The notes under the pieces are model-generated. The model saw only the letters and a list, made by a program, of their open reading frames with translations. It was not told the DNA's origin and searched no databases. The position numbers and the translations under genes were made by a program. A stretch of 64,000 bases of DNA from Streptococcus pyogenes (GTDB lineage: Bacteria > Bacillota > Bacilli > Lactobacillales > Streptococcaceae), in NCBI RefSeq assembly GCF_002055535.1, contig NZ_LN831034.1, positions 620,001 to 684,000 of the forward strand. Direction: 5' to 3'. Position 1 is the first letter of the stretch. Each line of letters begins with the position of its first letter. This document shows, piece by piece, positions 19,781-29,002 of the stretch.

Positions 19781-20143
19781 TTATTTTTGAGCCAACAAAT
19801 CACGGATTTCTGTCAATAATTCTTCTTGAGTAGGAGCTGCAGCTTCTTTTTCCTTTTTAGGCATAGCTTTTTCAGCGGCTTTTACAACAAAGAAAAGACT
19901 GGTACCGATGATAAGAAAATTAATAACGGCTCCTAAAAAGCTACCATATTTAACACCATTCCATGACAATTGAGTGATGTTTTCAACATTTGCAGCTTTC
20001 AAAGCTGGGTTTAAAATAAGCGGTGTGATAATATCGTTCACAAAAGAAGTGACAATAGCACCAAAAGCTCCCCCGATGATAACTGCTACAGCAAGTTCAA
20101 TAATGTTTCCTCTAAACAAAAATGCTTTTAATTCTTTAACCAT
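19781..20143 (-). CDS. mscL: Large-conductance mechanosensitive channel
   Basis: MscL is a homopentameric membrane channel that opens under osmotic downshock. The 120 residues match the family: an N-terminal amphipathic helix (MVKELKAFLFRGNIIELAV), a pore-lining first span with the Ala/Gly-rich AVIIGGAFGAIV, a periplasmic loop, a second span (FLIIGTSLFFVVKA) and a C-terminal cytoplasmic helix (TQEELLTEIRDLLAQK). AAGGGGGA lies 7 bases before its ATG. It is inserted, in reverse orientation, between rpsU and dnaG. Confidence 0.97.
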   Translation of the reverse strand: MVKELKAFLFRGNIIELAVAVIIGGAFGAIVTSFVNDIITPLILNPALKAANVENITQLSWNGVKYGSFLGAVINFLIIGTSLFFVVKAAEKAMPKKEKEAAAPTQEELLTEIRDLLAQK

Positions 20144-20176
20144 TAAACATTCCCCCTTTTTAATATCTCTAAGTTA

Positions 20177-20206
20177 AGCATAGCATAATTAGTAAACAAA
20201 ATCCAA
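20177..20206 (-). promoter_or_regulatory. Probable mscL promoter
   Basis: On the minus strand TTGGAT (20206-20201) and TATGCT (20182-20177) with 18-bp spacing. Confidence 0.5.
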
Positions 20207-20228
20207 TGGAATCACTTCAGTTTTTAAA

Positions 20229-20257
20229 TTTACAAAAAAGAGTTTCGGTGGTATAAT
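20229..20257 (+). promoter_or_regulatory. dnaG-rpoD promoter
   Basis: TTTACA (20229-20234), 17 bp, then TATAAT (20252-20257) with an upstream TGG making an extended -10. A strong vegetative promoter. Confidence 0.85.
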
Positions 20258-20300
20258 AAAACGTAAAACTAAAATGGGATTTTTATGGGGAGGTGACGAT

Positions 20301-22088
20301 TTGGCAATTGACAAAGAAATGATTTCCCAAGTAAAAAATAGCGTTAATATTGTCGATGTCATTGGAGAAGTGGTCAAACTTTCCCGATCAGGGCGGCATT
20401 ATCTCGGGCTTTGCCCATTTCATAAGGAAAAGACACCCTCTTTTAATGTTGTTGAAGACAGACAATTTTTTCACTGCTTTGGCTGTGGAAAATCAGGGGA
20501 TGTTTTTAAATTTATTGAGGAATACCGCCAAGTCCCCTTCTTAGAAAGTGTTCAGATTATTGCCGATAAGACTGGTATGTCGCTTAATATACCGCCAAGT
20601 CAGGCAGTACTTGCTAGCCAACACAAGCACCCTAATCACGCTTTGATGACACTTCATGAGGATGCTGCTAAATTTTACCATGCAGTTTTGATGACCACTA
20701 CCATTGGTCAAGAAGCTAGGAAGTACCTTTACCAGAGAGGCTTGGATGACCAATTAATTGAGCATTTCAATATTGGTTTAGCCCCAGATGAGTCAGATTA
20801 TCTTTATCAAGCTCTTTCTAAAAAATACGAGGAAGGTCAATTGGTTGCTTCAGGATTGTTTCACTTGTCCGATCAATCCAATACCATTTACGACGCCTTT
20901 CGAAATCGTATCATGTTTCCCTTATCAGATGACCGAGGGCATATTATTGCCTTTTCAGGACGTATCTGGACGGCAGCTGATATGGAAAAGAGACAGGCAA
21001 AGTATAAAAATTCAAGAGGAACAGTTCTTTTTAACAAATCTTATGAATTGTATCATCTGGACAAGGCAAGGCCTGTTATTGCCAAAACCCATGAAGTGTT
21101 TCTAATGGAAGGGTTTATGGACGTGATTGCCGCTTACCGTTCCGGCTATGAAAATGCTGTTGCTTCAATGGGGACGGCATTGACTCAAGAACATGTCAAT
21201 CACCTTAAGCAAGTCACTAAAAAAGTTGTTTTGATTTATGATGGTGACGATGCTGGACAACATGCTATTGCAAAATCACTAGAATTGCTTAAAGATTTTG
21301 TTGTCGAAATTGTCAGAATCCCCAATAAAATGGATCCTGACGAATTTGTACAACGGCATTCCCCAGAAGCATTTGCAGATTTGCTTAAGCAGTCACGGAT
21401 CAGTAGTGTTGAATTTTTTATTGATTACCTAAAACCTACTAATGTAGACAATTTGCAATCACAAATTGTTTATGTGGAGAAAATGGCACCATTGATTGCT
21501 CAATCACCATCCATCACAGCTCAACATTCGTATATTAACAAGATTGCTGATTTGTTGCCAAACTTTGACTATTTTCAAGTAGAACAATCAGTAAATGCAT
21601 TAAGGATTCAAGATAGGCAAAAACATCAAGGTCAAATAGCTCAAGCCGTCAGCAATCTTGTGACCTTACCAATGCCAAAAAGTTTGACAGCTATTGCTAA
21701 GACAGAAAGTCATCTCATGCATCGGCTCTTACATCATGACTATTTATTAAATGAATTTCGACATCGTGATGATTTTTATTTTGATACCTCTACCTTAGAA
21801 TTACTTTATCAACGGCTGAAGCAACAAGGACACATTACATCTTATGATTTGTCAGAGATGTCAGAGGAAGTTAACCGTGCTTATTACAATGTTTTAGAAG
21901 AAAACCTTCCCAAAGAAGTAGCTCTTGGTGAGATTGATGATATTTTATCCAAACGTGCCAAACTTTTAGCAGAGCGCGATCTTCACAAACAAGGGAAAAA
22001 AGTTAGAGAATCTAGTAACAAAGGCGATCATCAAGCGGCTCTAGAAGTACTAGAACATTTTATTGCGCAGAAACGAAAAATGGAATAG
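20301..22088 (+). CDS. dnaG: DNA primase
   Basis: DnaG makes the RNA primers for replication. From the chosen start the CHC2 zinc ligands are Cys38, His41, Cys59 and Cys62; the TOPRIM domain follows, with FLMEGFMDV (catalytic Glu) and [10 protein letters not shown] (metal-binding Asp residues), and a C-terminal helicase-binding region. The start is TTG 20301 because GGGGAGGTGA sits just upstream and the family begins near AIDKEMI; an ATG nine codons earlier has no ribosome-binding site. The product is 595 residues. rpoD follows after 8 bases. Confidence 0.96.
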   Translation: MAIDKEMISQVKNSVNIVDVIGEVVKLSRSGRHYLGLCPFHKEKTPSFNVVEDRQFFHCFGCGKSGDVFKFIEEYRQVPFLESVQIIADKTGMSLNIPPSQAVLASQHKHPNHALMTLHEDAAKFYHAVLMTTTIGQEARKYLYQRGLDDQLIEHFNIGLAPDESDYLYQALSKKYEEGQLVASGLFHLSDQSNTIYDAFRNRIMFPLSDDRGHIIAFSGRIWTAADMEKRQAKYKNSRGTVLFNKSYELYHLDKARPVIAKTHEVFLMEGFMDVIAAYRSGYENAVASMGTALTQEHVNHLKQVTKKVVLIYDGDDAGQHAIAKSLELLKDFVVEIVRIPNKMDPDEFVQRHSPEAFADLLKQSRISSVEFFIDYLKPTNVDNLQSQIVYVEKMAPLIAQSPSITAQHSYINKIADLLPNFDYFQVEQSVNALRIQDRQKHQGQIAQAVSNLVTLPMPKSLTAIAKTESHLMHRLLHHDYLLNEFRHRDDFYFDTSTLELLYQRLKQQGHITSYDLSEMSEEVNRAYYNVLEENLPKEVALGEIDDILSKRAKLLAERDLHKQGKKVRESSNKGDHQAALEVLEHFIAQKRKME

Positions 22089-22096
22089 AGGAAATT

Positions 22097-23206
22097 ATGA
22101 CAAAACAAAAAGAAATAACAACTTTTAACGTTCAAGTTGCGGAGTTTATTCGCCATCACAAAAAAGAAGGAACAGCGATTGATGATGACGTGACCGAAAA
22201 ACTTGTCATTCCATTTGCTTTGGATGCTGATCAGATTGATGACTTACTTGAGCGGTTAACAGATGGTGGTATCTCGATTACGGATAAAGAAGGTAACCCA
22301 TCATCAAAATACATTGTTGAAGAACCAAAACCAGAAGAATTAACTGATGAAGAATTAATTGGTAGTAATTCAGCTAAAGTAAACGACCCTGTCCGCATGT
22401 ACCTCAAAGAAATTGGTGTGGTACCGCTTTTAACAAGTGAAGAGGAAAAAGAATTGGCTGTTGCGGTTGCCAAGGGAGATTTAATGGCTAAACAACGTTT
22501 AGCGGAAGCAAACCTTCGTCTTGTTGTCTCAATTGCAAAACGTTATGTTGGACGTGGAATGCAATTTCTTGATTTAATTCAAGAAGGTAACATGGGACTC
22601 ATGAAAGCTGTTGATAAATTTGATTATTCAAAAGGATTCAAATTCTCAACTTATGCAACATGGTGGATTCGTCAAGCTATAACACGCGCAATTGCAGATC
22701 AAGCACGTACGATTCGTATCCCTGTTCATATGGTTGAAACCATTAATAAATTGGTTCGTGAACAACGTAACCTTCTTCAAGAACTTGGTCAAGATCCAAC
22801 GCCAGAACAAATCGCAGAACGTATGGAAATGACTCCAGACAAGGTTCGTGAAATTCTAAAAATTGCTCAAGAACCTGTTTCTTTAGAAACACCAATTGGG
22901 GAAGAAGATGATAGTCACTTAGGTGATTTTATCGAAGATGAAGTTATTGAAAATCCAGTAGATTATACGACGCGTGTTGTTCTTCGTGAGCAATTGGATG
23001 AAGTTTTAGATACGCTTACTGACCGTGAAGAGAACGTTCTTCGCCTACGCTTTGGCCTTGACGATGGTAAAATGCGTACGTTAGAGGACGTAGGTAAAGT
23101 CTTTAATGTTACTCGTGAGCGCATTCGACAGATTGAAGCTAAAGCCCTTAGAAAACTTCGCCATCCTAGTCGTAGTAAACAATTAAGAGACTTTATAGAG
23201 GACTAA
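22097..23206 (+). CDS. rpoD: Primary sigma factor (sigma-70/sigma-A)
   Basis: This 369-residue sigma factor directs RNA polymerase to the TTGACA/TATAAT promoters seen throughout the window. Region 1.1 is reduced, as in other low-G+C Gram-positives. Region 1.2 begins at [11 protein letters not shown]; region 2 contains [29 protein letters not shown] and the -10-recognising helix; region 3 follows; region 4.2 is [20 protein letters not shown], which reads the -35 box. It is co-transcribed with dnaG (8-base gap). A hairpin begins at its stop codon. Confidence 0.98.
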   Translation: MTKQKEITTFNVQVAEFIRHHKKEGTAIDDDVTEKLVIPFALDADQIDDLLERLTDGGISITDKEGNPSSKYIVEEPKPEELTDEELIGSNSAKVNDPVRMYLKEIGVVPLLTSEEEKELAVAVAKGDLMAKQRLAEANLRLVVSIAKRYVGRGMQFLDLIQEGNMGLMKAVDKFDYSKGFKFSTYATWWIRQAITRAIADQARTIRIPVHMVETINKLVREQRNLLQELGQDPTPEQIAERMEMTPDKVREILKIAQEPVSLETPIGEEDDSHLGDFIEDEVIENPVDYTTRVVLREQLDEVLDTLTDREENVLRLRFGLDDGKMRTLEDVGKVFNVTRERIRQIEAKALRKLRHPSRSKQLRDFIED

Positions 23207-23229
23207 AATCGTCCAGTGGACGATTTTAG
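23203..23229 (+). terminator. Hairpin at the rpoD stop codon
   Basis: CTAAAATCGTCC and GGACGATTTTAG form a perfect 12-bp stem with a 3-base loop that includes the stop codon. No uninterrupted T run follows, so it may protect the 3' end or end transcription only partly. Confidence 0.5.
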
Positions 23230-23403
23230 GTCGTTCCTTTGAAATAAGAAAGGAGCGAAAATCCTAAGTGGCACTTATCAGCGGTACACCTACAAATTAG
23301 AAATCGGACCGAATGTGGTGGGTATTTTTAAGGGTAGACTTGATATCTTAAACAAGCCCAGAAGGCAATTCCTCTAAATAGGCAAAGCTTTAGTGGTTTT
23401 TTT
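23230..23403 (+). ncRNA. Structured rpoD-MIP18 spacer ending in a terminator; candidate leader or 3'-UTR small RNA
   Basis: Three hairpins lie in the 235 bases between rpoD and the next gene: the one at the rpoD stop, a 9-bp pairing of CGTTCCTTT with AAAGGAGCG (about 23233-23260), and a terminator at 23371-23403 (CC-CTAAA paired with TTTAG-GG, one mismatch, then seven T). The terminator ends only 38 bases before the next start codon. The spacer between is visibly richer in G+C than most intergenic DNA here. It could be an attenuator or a small RNA released from the rpoD 3' end. No family is recognised. Confidence 0.4.
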
Positions 23404-23441
23404 ACTTATCTACGACATATTCAAAAAATGAAAGGAAAGCC

Positions 23442-23780
23442 ATGTCTGATACACCAAAATATACACAAGATCAGGTGATAGCTATCAAGAATAGAATTCT
23501 TGAAGCTTTAGAAACTGTTATTGATCCCGAGCTAGGTATTGATGTTGTTAATCTAGGCTTGATTTATGAAATTCGGTTTAATGATAACGGTTATACAGAG
23601 ATTGATATGACACTCACAACAATGGGTTGTCCTTTGGCAGACTTGTTGACAGATTACATCCATGATGCCCTGCAAGATGTGCCAGAAGTCACTAAGACTG
23701 AGGTCAAATTAGTCTGGTACCCTGCTTGGACGGTTGATAAAATGAGCCGCTATGCTAGGATTGCGCTGGGTATTCGCTAA
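23442..23780 (+). CDS. MIP18/DUF59 family metal-sulfur cluster assembly factor (PaaD/SufT-like)
   Basis: The 112-residue protein is a stand-alone DUF59 (MIP18) domain: VIDPELGIDVVNLGLIYEI near the N-terminus and the conserved Cys in TTMGCPLADLL. Family members such as SufT help deliver Fe-S clusters to target proteins, but this protein has no suf genes beside it, so the role is inferred. AAAGGAAAGCC gives the ribosome-binding site for ATG 23442. A terminator lies just upstream and another just downstream, making a single-gene unit whose own promoter I could not find. Confidence 0.88.
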   Translation: MSDTPKYTQDQVIAIKNRILEALETVIDPELGIDVVNLGLIYEIRFNDNGYTEIDMTLTTMGCPLADLLTDYIHDALQDVPEVTKTEVKLVWYPAWTVDKMSRYARIALGIR

Positions 23781-23791
23781 TCATTGATAGT

Positions 23792-23816
23792 AAAGGGATG
23801 AAATATTCCCTTTTTT
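23792..23816 (+). terminator. Terminator after the MIP18-family gene
   Basis: AAAGGGA pairs with TCCCTTT around an 8-base loop, ending in six T. Confidence 0.8.
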
Positions 23817-23917
23817 GATGTAGAATAAAAGGAAATACAGGTGAAAGCCTTTGGTTAATGTTAGAGAACACTAAGATACTGAGAAAAGTGTTCTACCTAT
23901 GGCAAAAAGGAGAACTG

Positions 23918-24772
23918 ATGATTTTAATTACAGGAAGCAATGGTCAATTAGGGACAGAACTTCGATACTTATTAGATGAACGAGGTGTTGATTATGTAGC
24001 CGTTGATGTCGCAGAAATGGACATCACAAATGAAGACAAAGTCGAAGCTGTTTTTGCGCAGGTCAAGCCAACATTGGTCTATCATTGTGCTGCTTATACG
24101 GCAGTTGATGCAGCAGAAGACGAAGGAAAAGCCTTGAATGAGGCTATTAATGTAACAGGCTCAGAAAATATTGCCAAGGCTTGTGGAAAATATGGGGCTA
24201 CCCTTGTTTACATTTCAACAGACTACGTATTTGATGGCAATAAACCAGTCGGTCAAGAATGGGTAGAAACAGATCATCCAGACCCTAAGACAGAATATGG
24301 CCGTACAAAACGTTTAGGAGAACTAGCTGTTGAACGATACGCAGAGCATTTTTATATTATCCGTACTGCTTGGGTATTTGGAAATTATGGTAAAAACTTT
24401 GTCTTTACCATGGAGCAGTTAGCAGAAAATCACTCCCGTTTGACTGTTGTCAATGACCAACACGGTCGGCCAACGTGGACAAGGACCTTGGCAGAATTCA
24501 TGTGTTATTTGACAGAGAATCAAAAAGCCTTTGGTTACTATCACTTGTCAAATGATGCTAAGGAAGACACCACTTGGTATGATTTTGCCAAAGAAATCTT
24601 AAAAGACAAGGCTGTTGAAGTGGTGCCAGTTGATTCATCAGCTTTCCCAGCAAAAGCCAAACGTCCTTTAAATTCAACCATGAATCTTGATAAGGCAAAA
24701 GCAACAGGGTTTGTTATTCCAACATGGCAAGAAGCCTTGAAGGCATTTTACCAACAAGGACTGAAAAAGTAA
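23918..24772 (+). CDS. gacA: dTDP-4-dehydrorhamnose reductase
   Basis: GacA (RmlD type) reduces dTDP-4-keto-L-rhamnose to dTDP-L-rhamnose with NADPH, the last step in making the sugar donor for the group A carbohydrate backbone. The Rossmann motif ITGSNGQLG is at residues 4-12, STDYVFDG contains a conserved Thr/Asp pair, and the catalytic YxxxK is in EYGRTKRLGE. I chose ATG 23918 (284 residues): AAAAAGGAG lies 6 bases upstream and the protein starts MILITGS as in relatives; 20 in-frame codons upstream are not family-like. A strong terminator separates it from gacB, so it is a single-gene unit. Confidence 0.96.
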   Translation: MILITGSNGQLGTELRYLLDERGVDYVAVDVAEMDITNEDKVEAVFAQVKPTLVYHCAAYTAVDAAEDEGKALNEAINVTGSENIAKACGKYGATLVYISTDYVFDGNKPVGQEWVETDHPDPKTEYGRTKRLGELAVERYAEHFYIIRTAWVFGNYGKNFVFTMEQLAENHSRLTVVNDQHGRPTWTRTLAEFMCYLTENQKAFGYYHLSNDAKEDTTWYDFAKEILKDKAVEVVPVDSSAFPAKAKRPLNSTMNLDKAKATGFVIPTWQEALKAFYQQGLKK

Positions 24773-24779
24773 GTATTCT

Positions 24780-24813
24780 AAAAAGAGTTGGCTTTCTAAG
24801 GCCAACTCTTTTT
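24780..24813 (+). terminator. Terminator between gacA and gacB
   Basis: AAAAGAGTTGGC pairs with GCCAACTCTTTT around an 8-base loop with a T5 tail. Confidence 0.92.
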
Positions 24814-24846
24814 CATGGGTTTAAGGTCGCATTAGCCTTCTAATTG

Positions 24847-24855
24847 TGGTATAAT
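24847..24855 (+). promoter_or_regulatory. Promoter of the gacB-L operon
   Basis: TGG-TATAAT, an extended -10 element, 36 bases before gacB; the -35 region is poor. Confidence 0.7.
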
Positions 24856-24890
24856 ATCACTGATTATATTTTAGAATGGGGTAGTATGCA

Positions 24891-26045
24891 ATGCAGGATG
24901 TTTTTATCATTGGTAGCAGAGGGTTACCAGCGAAATACGGTGGCTTTGAAACCTTTGTCGAAGAGTTGATTAGTCATCAATCATCTAAAAACATTCGTTA
25001 TCATGTTGCTTGTTTAAGCGATACGAAGCATAAGGTTCATTTTGATTATAAGGGGGCAGATTGCTTTTACCTTAATCCCCCAAAACTTGGTCCTGCTAGA
25101 GTTATTGCTTATGATATGATGGCAATTACCTATGCCCTGTCTTATAGCGACCAACACCAGATTCAGAACCCTATTTTTTATGTGTTGGGCAATACTGTAG
25201 GCGCTTTTATTGCGCCATTTGTGAAGCAGATTCACAATCGAGGTGGACGCTTTTTTATCAATCCAGACGGGTTAGAGTGGAAACGGTCTAAATGGTCAAG
25301 ACCAGTGCAGGCCTACCTGAAGTTTTCCGAAAAGCAAATGACTAGACAGGCTGATTTGGTCATTTCAGATAATATTGGCATTGACCGCTACCTTAAACAA
25401 GTTTATCCTTGGTCTAAAACATGTTTTATTGCTTATGGAACGCAGACACAACCTTCACGTTTGGCAACAGCAGATAGCAAGGTCAGAGCTTATTTTCAAA
25501 CCTTTGATATTAGAGAAAAGGATTACTATCTCATTTTAGGACGCTTTGTTCCTGAAAATAATTACGAAACCGCTATTAAAGAATTTATGGCTTCCTCAAC
25601 TAAGCGTGATTTAGTGATTATTTGTAATCATGAAGGCAATGCTTACTTTAAGCAATTACTTGCTGAGACAGAGTGTGATAAAGACCCACGCATTAAATTT
25701 GTTGGTACCCTTTATGACAAAGAACTATTAGCCTACATTCGAGAACAGGCTTATGCCTATATCCATGGTCATGAGGTAGGAGGGACTAATCCAGGCCTTC
25801 TAGAAGCACTAGCCCATACCAATCTTAATTTGGTTTTAGGAGTTGATTTTAACCAGTCGGTGGCTAAGTCTGCTGCGCTTTATTGGACCAAGCAAAAAGG
25901 GCAATTAGCAGAGCTGATTAACCAAGTTGATGCAGGTTTTGATAGTGATCATCTGGGCAAAGAAGCCAAAGCTATTATTCAAGAACATTACACTTGGGAA
26001 AAAATTGTAGGGGAGTACGAGGCTTTATTTTTAAATGAACATTAA
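24891..26045 (+). CDS. gacB: Rhamnosyltransferase initiating the polyrhamnose backbone
   Basis: GacB (RgpA homologue, GT4 fold, 384 residues) adds the first rhamnose to undecaprenyl-diphosphate-GlcNAc on the inner face of the membrane (family knowledge from GAS work). The N-terminus has the DUF1972-type start SRGLPAKYGGFETFVEEL, and the C-terminal half carries the donor-binding motif HEVGGTNPGLLEALAHT. There is no membrane span; the protein is peripheral. A GGGG patch 9 bases upstream is the only ribosome-binding site for ATG 24891. gacC begins inside its last codons (11-base overlap). Confidence 0.95.
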   Translation: MQDVFIIGSRGLPAKYGGFETFVEELISHQSSKNIRYHVACLSDTKHKVHFDYKGADCFYLNPPKLGPARVIAYDMMAITYALSYSDQHQIQNPIFYVLGNTVGAFIAPFVKQIHNRGGRFFINPDGLEWKRSKWSRPVQAYLKFSEKQMTRQADLVISDNIGIDRYLKQVYPWSKTCFIAYGTQTQPSRLATADSKVRAYFQTFDIREKDYYLILGRFVPENNYETAIKEFMASSTKRDLVIICNHEGNAYFKQLLAETECDKDPRIKFVGTLYDKELLAYIREQAYAYIHGHEVGGTNPGLLEALAHTNLNLVLGVDFNQSVAKSAALYWTKQKGQLAELINQVDAGFDSDHLGKEAKAIIQEHYTWEKIVGEYEALFLNEH

Positions 26046-26967
26046 TATTTTACTATCCACCTACAATGGAGAACGCTTCTTAGCAGAACAAATTCAAAGT
26101 ATCCAAAGGCAAACAGTTAACGACTGGACCTTATTGATTAGAGATGATGGTTCAACTGATGGCACCCAGGATATTATTCGCACATTTGTCAAGGAAGACA
26201 AACGAATTCAGTGGATCAATGAGGGGCAGACAGAAAATCTGGGAGTTATTAAGAATTTTTACACCCTCTTAAAGCACCAAAAAGCAGATGTCTATTTTTT
26301 CAGTGACCAAGATGATATATGGTTAGACAATAAACTGGAAGTGACCTTATTGGAGGCTCAAAAACATGAAATGACAGCTCCTTTATTGGTTTATACAGAC
26401 CTCAAAGTGGTAACCCAACATTTAGCTGTTTGCCATGACAGTATGATTAAGACCCAATCTGGTCATGCAAACACAAGCCTACTTCAAGAATTAACCGAAA
26501 ATACCGTAACAGGCGGCACAATGATGATTACTCATGCTCTGGCTGAGGAATGGACCACTTGTGACGGTTTATTGATGCATGACTGGTATTTAGCTTTACT
26601 AGCTTCTGCTATTGGGAAATTAGTTTACCTTGATATTCCAACAGAATTATACCGTCAGCACGATGCTAACGTGTTGGGAGCTAGAACTTGGTCTAAACGC
26701 ATGAAAAATTGGTTAACCCCCCATCATTTAGTCAACAAATATTGGTGGTTGATTACTTCAAGCCAAAAACAGGCTCAATTACTATTAGATTTACCATTAA
26801 AACCAAATGACCATGAATTGGTAACGGCCTATGTTTCTTTATTGGATATGCCTTTTACCAAACGCTTAGCTACCTTGAAAAGGTACGGTTTTAGAAAAAA
26901 TCGCATCTTTCACACCTTTATTTTTCGTAGTTTAGTTGTTACCTTATTTGGTTACAGGAGAAAGTAA
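26035..26967 (+). CDS. gacC: GT2 rhamnosyltransferase of the polyrhamnose backbone
   Basis: GacC (RgpB homologue, 310 residues) is an inverting GT-A glycosyltransferase that extends the rhamnose chain. The N-terminal motif LSTYNGERFLAEQI, the RDDGSTDGT donor loop and the metal-binding FSDQDDIW (DxD) are present; HDWYLALLAS in the second half is the expected catalytic-base region. The overlap with gacB points to translational coupling, and gacD starts 2 bases after its stop. Confidence 0.95.
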   Translation: MNINILLSTYNGERFLAEQIQSIQRQTVNDWTLLIRDDGSTDGTQDIIRTFVKEDKRIQWINEGQTENLGVIKNFYTLLKHQKADVYFFSDQDDIWLDNKLEVTLLEAQKHEMTAPLLVYTDLKVVTQHLAVCHDSMIKTQSGHANTSLLQELTENTVTGGTMMITHALAEEWTTCDGLLMHDWYLALLASAIGKLVYLDIPTELYRQHDANVLGARTWSKRMKNWLTPHHLVNKYWWLITSSQKQAQLLLDLPLKPNDHELVTAYVSLLDMPFTKRLATLKRYGFRKNRIFHTFIFRSLVVTLFGYRRK

Positions 26968-26969
26968 GA

Positions 26970-27773
26970 ATGAATTTTTTAACAAAGAAAAACCGTATTT
27001 TACTGAGAGAAATGGTAAAAACGGATTTTAAATTACGCTATCAAGGGAGCGCAATTGGCTATCTATGGTCTATCTTAAAACCGCTTATGATGTTTACGAT
27101 TATGTACTTGGTATTTATTCGTTTTCTTCGCCTGGGTGGAAATGTACCTCATTTTCCAGTAGCGCTTTTATTGGCAAATGTCATCTGGTCTTTTTTTTCA
27201 GAAGCAACTAGCATGGGAATGGTATCTATTGTATCTCGGGGAGACTTGTTGCGAAAATTGAACTTTTCTAAGCACATCATTGTTTTTTCGGCAGTGTTAG
27301 GAGCTTTAATTAATTTTCTTATTAATTTGGTTGTTGTTTTAATTTTTGCGTTGATAAATGGTGTGACTATATCAGGGTATGCTTATCTCTCTCTTTTTCT
27401 TTTTATAGAATTAGTTGTTTTAGTGCTTGGAATTGCATTGTTATTGTCGAATGTCTTTGTTTATTATCGTGACTTAGCTCAAGTCTGGGAAGTACTATTA
27501 CAAGCAGGTATGTATGCCACTCCAATCATTTATCCGATCACTTTTGTTTTAGATAGCCACCCTTTGGCGGCAAAGTTGTTGATGCTAAATCCAGTAGCAC
27601 AAATGATTCAAGATTTTCGTTATTTATTGATTGACAGGGCCAACGTAACGATTTGGCAGATGTCAACCAATTGGTTTTACATTGTTATTCCATATTTAGT
27701 ACCATTTGTTATATTATTTATTGGCATCTTTGTCTTTAAGAAAAATGCCGATAGATTTGCGGAGATTATTTAA
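26970..27773 (+). CDS. gacD: Polyrhamnose ABC exporter, membrane subunit
   Basis: GacD (RgpC homologue, Wzm type, 267 residues) has six probable membrane spans and the ABC-2 permease start (REMVKTDFKLRYQGSAIGYLWSILKPL). With GacE it moves lipid-linked polyrhamnose to the outer face of the membrane. The end of the gene overlaps the start of gacE by one base, so the two are made together. Confidence 0.95.
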   Translation: MNFLTKKNRILLREMVKTDFKLRYQGSAIGYLWSILKPLMMFTIMYLVFIRFLRLGGNVPHFPVALLLANVIWSFFSEATSMGMVSIVSRGDLLRKLNFSKHIIVFSAVLGALINFLINLVVVLIFALINGVTISGYAYLSLFLFIELVVLVLGIALLLSNVFVYYRDLAQVWEVLLQAGMYATPIIYPITFVLDSHPLAAKLLMLNPVAQMIQDFRYLLIDRANVTIWQMSTNWFYIVIPYLVPFVILFIGIFVFKKNADRFAEII

Positions 27774-28978
27774 TGATTAATAGAGAAATTGCAGTAAAAG
27801 TACAGCATGTTAGTAAAACGTTTAAACTGCCTACAGAAGCAACTAAAAGTTTTCGCACGACTCTGGTTAATCGCCTAAGAGGGATTAAAGGATTTACTGA
27901 ACAACATGTGCTAAAAGATATTAACTTTGATGTTTATAAAGGCGATTTTTTTGGAATTGTTGGGCGTAACGGCTCAGGAAAATCAACGCTCCTTAAAATT
28001 ATTTCCCAGATCTATGTTCCAGAAAAAGGGCAGGTTACAGTAGATGGGAAGATGGTTTCTTTTATAGAGCTTGGAGTGGGATTCAATCCAGAATTAACAG
28101 GACGAGAAAACGTCTATATGAACGGCGCCATGCTGGGATTTACCAAAGACGAAGTTGATGATATGTACAATGATATTGTTGATTTTGCAGAGTTGCATCA
28201 TTTTATGAATCAAAAATTAAAAAATTATTCTTCTGGCATGCAGGTACGTTTAGCATTTTCAGTGGCTATTAAAGCCCAAGGTGACGTTCTTATTTTAGAT
28301 GAGGTGCTTGCTGTAGGAGATGAAGCTTTTCAGCGAAAATGTAATGATTATTTTATGGAAAGAAAAGACAGTGGTAAGACGACTATTTTAGTGACACATG
28401 ATATGGGAGCTGTTAAGAAGTATTGTAACCGTGCAGTTCTTATTGAAGATGGTCTTGTTAAAGCATATGGAGAACCATTTGATGTTGCTAATCAGTATAG
28501 TGTAGATAATACAGAGACAGCTGAGGATGCAATGAATGCTGAAAAAATATCTGTATCTGATATTGCCAAAGATTTGAAAGTGTCATTAATCTCAAATCCA
28601 AGAATAACACCAAATGACACAATCACATTTGAAGTTTCTTATGAAGTTTTAAAAGATGATTTTACCTACATTGCCTTTTCTTTAACGGATATTGATAGAA
28701 ACATTTGGGTTTACAACGACAATTCTTTAGATTATCCAACACAAGGTATAGGTAGAAAATGCATTTCCTACCAATGTCAACTATCTCAACTTAATGATAT
28801 AAAACTAAAATTAGAAGTAACTGTCCGAGATAAGAACGGTCAGATGCTACTCTTTTCAACAGCAGAACAATCACCCCAGATAGTGATTCAAAGAAACGAT
28901 ATTGATCAAGATGATCTGTCAGCTCTAGATTCAGCAAGTGGCTTGTATCAACGTAATGGGAAGTGGGTTTTTCATTAA
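27773..28978 (+). CDS. gacE: Polyrhamnose ABC exporter, ATPase with C-terminal sugar-binding domain
   Basis: GacE (RgpD homologue, Wzt type, 401 residues) has a complete nucleotide-binding domain: Walker A GRNGSGKST, signature YSSGMQVRLAFSVA, Walker B VLILDEVLAVGD and switch VTHD. Residues about 270-400 form an extra beta-rich domain like the Wzt C-terminal domain, which in O-antigen exporters binds the end of the polymer. This suggests that the pump checks the chain before export (inference from family). One-base overlap with gacD. Confidence 0.95.
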   Translation: MINREIAVKVQHVSKTFKLPTEATKSFRTTLVNRLRGIKGFTEQHVLKDINFDVYKGDFFGIVGRNGSGKSTLLKIISQIYVPEKGQVTVDGKMVSFIELGVGFNPELTGRENVYMNGAMLGFTKDEVDDMYNDIVDFAELHHFMNQKLKNYSSGMQVRLAFSVAIKAQGDVLILDEVLAVGDEAFQRKCNDYFMERKDSGKTTILVTHDMGAVKKYCNRAVLIEDGLVKAYGEPFDVANQYSVDNTETAEDAMNAEKISVSDIAKDLKVSLISNPRITPNDTITFEVSYEVLKDDFTYIAFSLTDIDRNIWVYNDNSLDYPTQGIGRKCISYQCQLSQLNDIKLKLEVTVRDKNGQMLLFSTAEQSPQIVIQRNDIDQDDLSALDSASGLYQRNGKWVFH

Positions 28979-29002
28979 TGAGTAATAGCTAGAAGGGAAT
29001 TT

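Noticed and set aside
23262-23376. Open frame of about 38 codons (starting near ATC CTA AGT GGC) after an AAAGGAG in the rpoD-MIP18 spacer
   Set aside because: No canonical start codon, several rare codons and no recognisable family; the stretch is better explained as a structured RNA. I could not exclude a small peptide.
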